A DNA stretch of 39,407 nucleotides from Methanolobus sp. (GTDB lineage Archaea; Halobacteriota; Methanosarcinia; Methanosarcinales; Methanosarcinaceae): positions 1 to 39,407 of the forward strand of contig NZ_JADQBY010000047.1 of NCBI RefSeq assembly GCF_016278385.1, written 5' to 3'. Below are positions 34,637 through 39,407 of the stretch, in pieces; the stretch's first letter is position 1; each line of letters opens with the position of its first letter. Made by a program: the position numbers and the translations under genes. The notes below the pieces were generated by a model. That model worked only from the letters and a program-made list of their open reading frames with translations, made no database searches and was not told the origin of the DNA.

Positions 34637-35048
34637 ACAGATCGCTTCTGGAAAGGAGCATGATAGTCAGCATTTCATTGAGATTATGGAAAGTATCAGG
34701 GTCAAGACGGATGGAAGACCAAGGACGAGACCATCAGAAGTGCTTGAAGATTCTGCTTACGATAATGTTGTAATCAGAAAATACTTGAAATCAAGAGCGA
34801 TAAAAAGTAACATTCCTGTCAATATTAGGAATCAGAAAAATAGAATAAGAGGAAGGCCCACAAGGTTCGATTATGAGTCATACCATAAAAGAGGAACAAT
34901 AGAACGATTCTTTGCATGGTTGAAGATGGGTTTCAGAAAAATAGCAAGTATATATGAACGACTTAACGTAGTTTTTAAGGGGCTAATGGAAATTGCATGT
35001 TTTATGTTATGCTGGAAAAAGGTATAAGGGACGTTTTGAAATAGGCTC
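34637..35048 (+). mobile_element. IS5-family insertion sequence remnant (3' half of transposase)
   Basis: From about 34638 to 35027 an open frame encodes the C-terminal half of an IS5-type DDE transposase: ASGKEHDSQHF, VLEDSAYDN (second catalytic Asp), RGRPTRFD, and YHKRGTIERFFAWLK (catalytic Glu). The right terminal repeat GTTTTGAAATAGGCTC ends at 35048 and is the reverse complement, with three mismatches, of the repeat that begins the IS at 39321. The N-terminal half with the first Asp and the left end are missing. The truncation point coincides with the break in the DUF3732 gene, so a deletion after insertion removed both. Confidence 0.85.
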
Positions 35049-35104
35049 TATATATGATCGAAGCCTACTGTTTTTACTGAAGAGCATTATATGGAGCAAC
35101 ATAA

Positions 35105-35284
35105 ATGACCTGAATCGCAACCGTAGAAATTGAAGGCGAGAATCTCTTTGCAAGATGTGAATACAATCACCCCAATATTATCAGCCTTCCCGATAAAAGA
35201 AAATCATACTATTGCAAAACATGCGGTGCTTTGTTTGTTGTTGACTCCAACTATTCGGATCTGATAGGGGATGACAATGTCTAA
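35105..35284 (+). pseudogene. Small zinc-ribbon-like gene remnant
   Basis: ATG 35105 is followed two codons later by an in-frame TGA; from 35114 the frame is then open for 56 codons (VEIEGENLFARCEYNHPNI, then YYCKTCGALFVVD). A C-x2-C pair and an upstream Cys/His give the look of a small zinc-binding protein. There is no ATG after the TGA. It lies just past the IS end and is probably a decaying gene. Confidence 0.45.
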
Positions 35285-35324
35285 TGTTTCTTCTTGTCCC
35301 GAAAAAAAGTTTTGGGCGAATACA

Positions 35325-36140
35325 TCAAGCTCCATTTTGTTTATACATATTTCTCTTTTTTGAAATTAAAATATATGCCGCGGAAAGAAGTAATAAAAAT
35401 ATACAAATCGTCGTGGAAGCGATAATTGTAGAATATTGGCCGCCAAACCCCTCAGAAGATAGATGTTTTAGTAATATTCCTGCATAAGCCCAAACAATAA
35501 CAAGTCCATATGCAATATCTCTGTTTTTTAGCATTGTTGTGGCTCCGATAATAAATCCAACAAAAATTATTAGAGCAGCCCAGGTAGCCTCGCTAAAAAC
35601 AATACCTCTCCAGCCTAAACTGACAAGAAGCACAGCAGCATTAGCAATGGTTGCCACTGTGATCCATCCAAAGTACACACTAAATGGGATTCTGACAAAA
35701 ATATCCTCTCTTTCAGAAAGCTGTTCATCTTTTAATGTCTGATTAATCAAAATTAAACAAGCAAGGATCACAATCATCAACAACATAGATAATGGAAACT
35801 GTTGATAGTGCCATGAGAATATCCAAGCTGCATTAGCAATGGAAGAAATAGAAAAAATAATTCCAATTTTGTTCAATAGCTCTGTATTGGTAGTAGCACT
35901 GTTCCCTTTAAAGAGACCAAGTTGGTATAATGTATAGACTCCCAACAATAAGTATATGATTCCCCAAATTGCAAACGTTATTCCTGCCGGAGCAAAAAGA
36001 TTGGGATATGAATCTGAAACTTGACCAGTTGAGAGCCCATTAATTGGGAGGATACTAGCAAGTGCATTGACAATGATCATTGCCAAAAAAGTTGCTAGCA
36101 CTGTAATTCTAATAATTGTAATTCTATGCTTGCTTTCCAT
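35325..36140 (-). CDS. TspO/MBR-related (tryptophan-rich sensory-type) membrane protein
   Basis: 271 residues with seven or more hydrophobic segments. The segments NLFAPAGITFAIWGIIYLLLG and VRIPFSVYFGWITVATIANAA are typical of the long TspO/MBR-like proteins that carry an extra C-terminal pair of helices. TspO proteins bind porphyrins or other lipophilic ligands in membranes; the role of the long archaeal form is unknown. GAGGAG lies upstream of ATG 36140. Stand-alone and divergent from the region leading into tex. Confidence 0.8.
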   Translation of the reverse strand: MESKHRITIIRITVLATFLAMIIVNALASILPINGLSTGQVSDSYPNLFAPAGITFAIWGIIYLLLGVYTLYQLGLFKGNSATTNTELLNKIGIIFSISSIANAAWIFSWHYQQFPLSMLLMIVILACLILINQTLKDEQLSEREDIFVRIPFSVYFGWITVATIANAAVLLVSLGWRGIVFSEATWAALIIFVGFIIGATTMLKNRDIAYGLVIVWAYAGILLKHLSSEGFGGQYSTIIASTTICIFLLLLSAAYILISKKRNMYKQNGA

Positions 36141-36258
36141 CTTTTCTCCTCTTATCCTTATATATATCCAACTTTGCTAGTAAACGTAATGGTTCTGTAG
36201 AAAAGTTCGATTTTCATTAAATGTTGAAAAGAGGATTAAAAAGTATATATTTTAAAAA

Positions 36259-36483
36259 GTGTATAAACCTTATACAATTGCAGCATTCTGCGTCCACTGC
36301 ATGAGTGATACCTGTTGCACATGCACATTTTTCAAACTCACTACTTACATATATGCGAATCATTCCCCAGACATCTATGGAAAATACCAATCTATAAAAA
36401 TAGGTAATGCAATGGATGCAAGTATATCAACAATTGAAGAATTAGAAAATGTAGAGCATTTATATAAAAACATTATTTATTAA
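36259..36483 (+). CDS. Doubtful small open frame ahead of tex
   Basis: A 74-codon frame opening with GTG at 36259. The first half is Cys-rich and unconvincing; the second (GKYQSIKIGNAMDASISTIEELENVEHLYKN) looks more protein-like. No ribosome binding site is seen and TATA-like runs lie just upstream (36240-36270), so this may be simply the tex leader. Confidence 0.2.
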   Translation: MYKPYTIAAFCVHCMSDTCCTCTFFKLTTYIYANHSPDIYGKYQSIKIGNAMDASISTIEELENVEHLYKNIIY

Positions 36484-36498
36484 TACAGGATGTGCCGG

Positions 36499-38652
36499 AT
36501 GAGTTCACAATTTATTATAAGTAATATTGCGAAAGATCTTGAATTAAATGACTTTTCAATTAAATATACAATTGAACTGTTTGAAGATGGAGCAACCATC
36601 CCTTTTATTGCAAGGTACCGAAAAGAAAAAACCCATGGTCTGGATGAGACTGATATCCGCTCCATATCTGAAAAATATGAATATTACAAAGAGCTCGAAA
36701 AAAGAAAAGAAATCATTTTAAAGACAATTGAAGGCCAGGATAAGCTAACCCTTGAACTTAAACAGAAGATACTTGGCTGTACCGATAAAAACATGCTTGA
36801 GGACATGTATCTCCCTTTCAAGCCCAGAAAAATGACGCGGGCTACCATTGCAAAAGAAAAGGGTCTTGGGCCGCTTGCTGATCTGATATACCTTCAGCAA
36901 AATATAAAAGGAACAAAAAAATCAATCGTCTCAAAATATATTGATCCAAAAAAAGGAGTACAGACATACGAAGATGCCCTAACCGGCGCTTTGGACATTA
37001 TTGCTGAACTGATATCAAACAACGAGTTCACGCGAGGATTGGTAAGGAATATTATTCAGAAAAGGGGTTTTATATCCTCAAAAGCAAAGAAAGACTGGAT
37101 TGAAAAAAAATCAAAGTTCCAGAATTATTATGAATTTTCTGAATTAATACAAAAATCACCATCTCACAGGATGCTTGCGATTCGACGTGGATCAGCAGAG
37201 GATGTACTCACCTGGAAAATTGAAGTTGATGAAGAGCGCATAATAGGTCTGATCGAGTCAGAGGTTGTTAAAAGAAGTGACTTTTTATTCACCGCAGAAA
37301 TCAAGGATTCAGTAAAAGATAGTTTTAAACGACTGATATTCCCTTCCATTGAAAAAGAAGTATTCAACCTCAAGATGGAGGATGCTGAAAAAGAAGCCAT
37401 AAAGGTGTTTTCGAGGAACCTCAAAAATCTGCTTCTATCACCTCCTGCTGGTGGTAGAATAATAATGGGTATAGACCCCGGTTACCGATCAGGATGTAAG
37501 GTTGTTGTAATCGACAAAAAAGGAGATTTTAAGAAATTTAATGTAATCTATCCACATGAGCCTCAAAAAAGAGAGGATGAAGCATCCAGGATTCTCCTAA
37601 ATCTAATTGAGCAATATGAAGTCGAGCTGATCTCAATTGGTAATGGTACTGCTTCTAAAGAAACCGATATTTTTGTAAGGGATATTATAAAAAGACATAA
37701 CCTCACCGTAAGATCAGTTGTGGTCAGTGAGGCAGGAGCGTCGGTTTATTCTGCGTCTGAAAATGCCATTCGAGAATTTCCTGATATGGACGTAACAGTC
37801 AGGGGTGCTATCAGTATTGCCAGAAGACTACAAGATCCACTTGCGGAATTGGTTAAAATTGATCCTAAATCAATAGGTGTGGGCCAGTATCAGCATGATA
37901 TTGACCAGAAAGAATTAAAGAGATTCCTTGATATGACAGTTGAATCCTGTGTTAACTATGTAGGAGTCGAGCTCAATACTGCCTCAGTTGAATTATTGTC
38001 ATATGCATCAGGTATCAAAAGAGCAATTGCTGAGAATATCGTACTATACAGAACTGAACACGGCTCTTTTAAGAGCAGAAAGGAGCTTAATAAGGTGTCC
38101 AGACTGGGGCTCAGAACATTTGAGCAATGTGCCGGTTTTTTGAGAATACGGGCTAGTTCAAACCCACTTGATAATTCTGCGATCCATCCTGAGACGTACC
38201 ATATTGTCGAAAAAATGGCTGCCGACAGAAAAGTCAGTCTCGATCAGATAATTGGGAATGAGAAATTAATATCATTGATAGATATTGATAAATATGTAAC
38301 AAAAGATTTCGGAATTCCTACGTTGACAGATATACTGGATGAATTGAAGAAGCCGGGTATTGATCCTAGAAAAGAGTTTAAAAGTGTGGAATTTTCTTCA
38401 GAGATAAACCATCTGGAGGATTTGACAGAGGATATGATACTTGAAGGTAATGTAACCAATGTGACGAATTTCGGTGCTTTTGTCGATATAGGTGTTCATC
38501 AGGACGGACTGATCCATATTTCAAAATTGAGTGACAGCTTTGTAAAAGATCCCAATGATGTAGTTTCTGTTGGCGATACTGTAACTGTCAAGGTTTTGGA
38601 TGTTGATGTTGCTTTAAAGAGAGTCTCTCTTGAAATGGTGAAGTGGAAATGA
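36499..38652 (+). CDS. Tex family S1 RNA-binding protein
   Basis: A homologue of the bacterial transcription accessory protein Tex, 717 residues. Domains in order: N-terminal helical region (GATIPFIARYRKEKTHGLDE), YqgF/RNase H-like domain (IIMGIDPGYRSGCKVVVIDKKG), helix-hairpin-helix pair (VELNTASVELLSYASGI), and a C-terminal S1 domain (GNVTNVTNFGAFVDIGVHQDGLIHISKLSD). Tex binds nucleic acids and is linked to transcription and RNA quality control. ATG 36499 sits 8 bases after AGGA and begins MSSQF; the frame is open from 36490. The gene is monocistronic, followed by a long noncoding stretch. Confidence 0.95.
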   Translation: MSSQFIISNIAKDLELNDFSIKYTIELFEDGATIPFIARYRKEKTHGLDETDIRSISEKYEYYKELEKRKEIILKTIEGQDKLTLELKQKILGCTDKNMLEDMYLPFKPRKMTRATIAKEKGLGPLADLIYLQQNIKGTKKSIVSKYIDPKKGVQTYEDALTGALDIIAELISNNEFTRGLVRNIIQKRGFISSKAKKDWIEKKSKFQNYYEFSELIQKSPSHRMLAIRRGSAEDVLTWKIEVDEERIIGLIESEVVKRSDFLFTAEIKDSVKDSFKRLIFPSIEKEVFNLKMEDAEKEAIKVFSRNLKNLLLSPPAGGRIIMGIDPGYRSGCKVVVIDKKGDFKKFNVIYPHEPQKREDEASRILLNLIEQYEVELISIGNGTASKETDIFVRDIIKRHNLTVRSVVVSEAGASVYSASENAIREFPDMDVTVRGAISIARRLQDPLAELVKIDPKSIGVGQYQHDIDQKELKRFLDMTVESCVNYVGVELNTASVELLSYASGIKRAIAENIVLYRTEHGSFKSRKELNKVSRLGLRTFEQCAGFLRIRASSNPLDNSAIHPETYHIVEKMAADRKVSLDQIIGNEKLISLIDIDKYVTKDFGIPTLTDILDELKKPGIDPRKEFKSVEFSSEINHLEDLTEDMILEGNVTNVTNFGAFVDIGVHQDGLIHISKLSDSFVKDPNDVVSVGDTVTVKVLDVDVALKRVSLEMVKWK

Positions 38653-39320
38653 TTACAATGAATGAAAAAGTAATCACTAAAATATTGCTTAATACATAGG
38701 ATTTCTCGAAGAAATTTACTGGGCAAGGAAGAAAATAATTTCACCGGGAATTTCAGCTGTAAATAAAAAGGAAACTCTCCTGTAAAGTCAAGGATTCAGG
38801 ATATTATGGTATTTTCGTTAATTCCGTTAATCTAACTAATCCGTTACTTTTTAATGAGGTTAATTACGAAAATATCGGGTATTTTGAAAATACCCCATAT
38901 CCAACCACTTTCCCATGATGAACTAAATTTGTGATTCCTGTTTTTCATAATCTCATCGATTCCCGATAATTTCAGTTTTTAGTATTTTCGAGAAATCCGG
39001 AATTTTTGGGATTTCTTATTTTGCCCGAACACTTTCATGTGAAACAGTAAGTTTTAGGAAATTTCGGTTTTCTTCCTCCAGTGATTTCTCCCAGGAACTA
39101 TTTGGTACTGAGTTGCACGAGAGGCTTTTTTCCTGCCAGGAGTTATAATGCGCTGGGTGAAGGTGTGATAGATAGTTTCAGTTTGCTGCGAGTAGTGGAA
39201 ATTATGGATTAATTGTGACTGGATGCTGAAGAATGAAGATATTTTGTGTTCGGGCTAGATAGGCCCTGTTCTAGTGAGAATTGAAAGATTTTATTCCCTT
39301 GACCCAGTCAGTTTATGATT
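38653..39320. other. Noncoding, repeat-rich interval after tex
   Basis: About 670 bases without an open frame of note. It contains imperfect inverted copies: a GAAGAAATTTACTGGGCAAG-type block near 38707-38745 resembles the reverse complement of 39055-39100, and TATTTTCGTTAATT (38810-38823) pairs imperfectly with 38862-38874. A perfect palindrome lies at 38877-38895. The next IS begins at 39321. Confidence 0.5.
38877..38895. repeat. 19-bp perfect palindrome
   Basis: GGGTATTTT-G-AAAATACCC: two 9-base arms around one base. It is too tight for a stable RNA hairpin loop and fits better as a dimeric protein-binding site, though longer-loop folds of the arms remain possible. Confidence 0.5.
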
Positions 39321-39407
39321 GAACCTATATCAAAACTATAAATACTACTTCATCGAATTTTATTATGGGGATATTAATGGAATTCAGGGAACTTTCTGAT
39401 GAACAAT
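39321..39407 (+). mobile_element. Left end of an IS5-family insertion sequence, cut by window edge
   Basis: GAACCTATATCAAAAC at 39321-39336 matches, inverted and with three differences, the right end of the IS remnant at 35033-35048. It is followed by a TATA-like AAATACTA and the start of a transposase gene at 39377. The element continues beyond the window. Confidence 0.75.
39377..39407 (+). CDS. IS5-family transposase, first ten codons only
   Basis: ATG 39377 is followed by EFRELSDEQ, the usual opening of IS5-type transposases in Methanosarcinales (M-x-F-R-E-L-[ST]-D-E-Q-W). GGGGATA lies just upstream. The rest lies outside the window. Confidence 0.75.
   Translation, partial: MEFRELSDEQ

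Overview
The window reads as chromosome of a methylotrophic methanogenic archaeon of the Methanosarcinaceae type (Methanolobus, Methanococcoides, Methanomethylovorans or a relative; the genus cannot be fixed from sequence alone). The diagnostic locus is an intact methanol:corrinoid methyltransferase operon, mtaC-mtaB, in which all three zinc ligands of MtaB fall at the positions known from Methanosarcina barkeri. An archaeal translation initiation factor aIF1A, AT-rich intergenic DNA with TATA-type promoters, and GGAGGT/GGTGAT ribosome binding sites agree with this.

Layout. (1) 1-5.9 kb: an edge-truncated unknown gene, aIF1A with a probable CTG start, a DEAD-box RNA helicase, a DUF2254-like membrane protein, a Rieske ferredoxin and a methyltransferase. 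(2) 6.3-15 kb: a lipoprotein, then on the minus strand the methanol locus. In transcription order this is an orphan second corrinoid protein (mtaC-like), a seven-PAS/one-GAF protein with no kinase domain, then mtaC and mtaB behind a leader with strong hairpins. A decayed copy of the mtaC ribosome-binding leader lies between the orphan mtaC and the PAS gene. (3) 15-21.5 kb: a glyoxalase-fold protein, an EamA transporter, a carboxymuconolactone-decarboxylase-like protein, tandem cysteine-containing paralogues, a chagasin-type (I42) lipoprotein, a wrecked nucleobase permease pseudogene, a small acidic protein with a repeated D-x-W-C motif, and SfsA. (4) 21.5-28.7 kb: surface-polysaccharide genes (a broken small gene with a dinucleotide-fold start, a DegT aminotransferase, an ATP-grasp ligase, a Wzx-type flippase and a GT2 glycosyltransferase) and a secreted protein. 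(5) 29.2-35.3 kb: a minus-strand defence-type island holding a truncated DUF3732 ATPase cut by an IS5-family remnant, an unknown possibly nuclease-like protein, a GIY-YIG-like protein, an Mrr-type endonuclease, an unusual chimera of HsdR nuclease domain plus ClpB-type AAA+ module, and a radical-SAM activase translationally coupled to the chimera. (6) 35.3-39.4 kb: a TspO-related membrane protein, the Tex RNA-binding protein, a long noncoding stretch with inverted repeats, and the left end of an IS5-family element leaving the window.

How the parts work together. MtaB transfers the methyl group of methanol to the cobalt of MtaC. The co-oriented orphan MtaC and the kinase-less PAS/GAF protein upstream could be a sensory or regulatory companion, but that is inference. 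The island at 29-35 kb carries several nuclease folds together with clear signs of decay (deletion junction, frameshift, IS truncation). The HsdR-ClpB/radical-SAM pair is therefore either a genuinely new coupled system or a deletion scar that kept its reading frame. No tRNA, rRNA or CRISPR array was seen.
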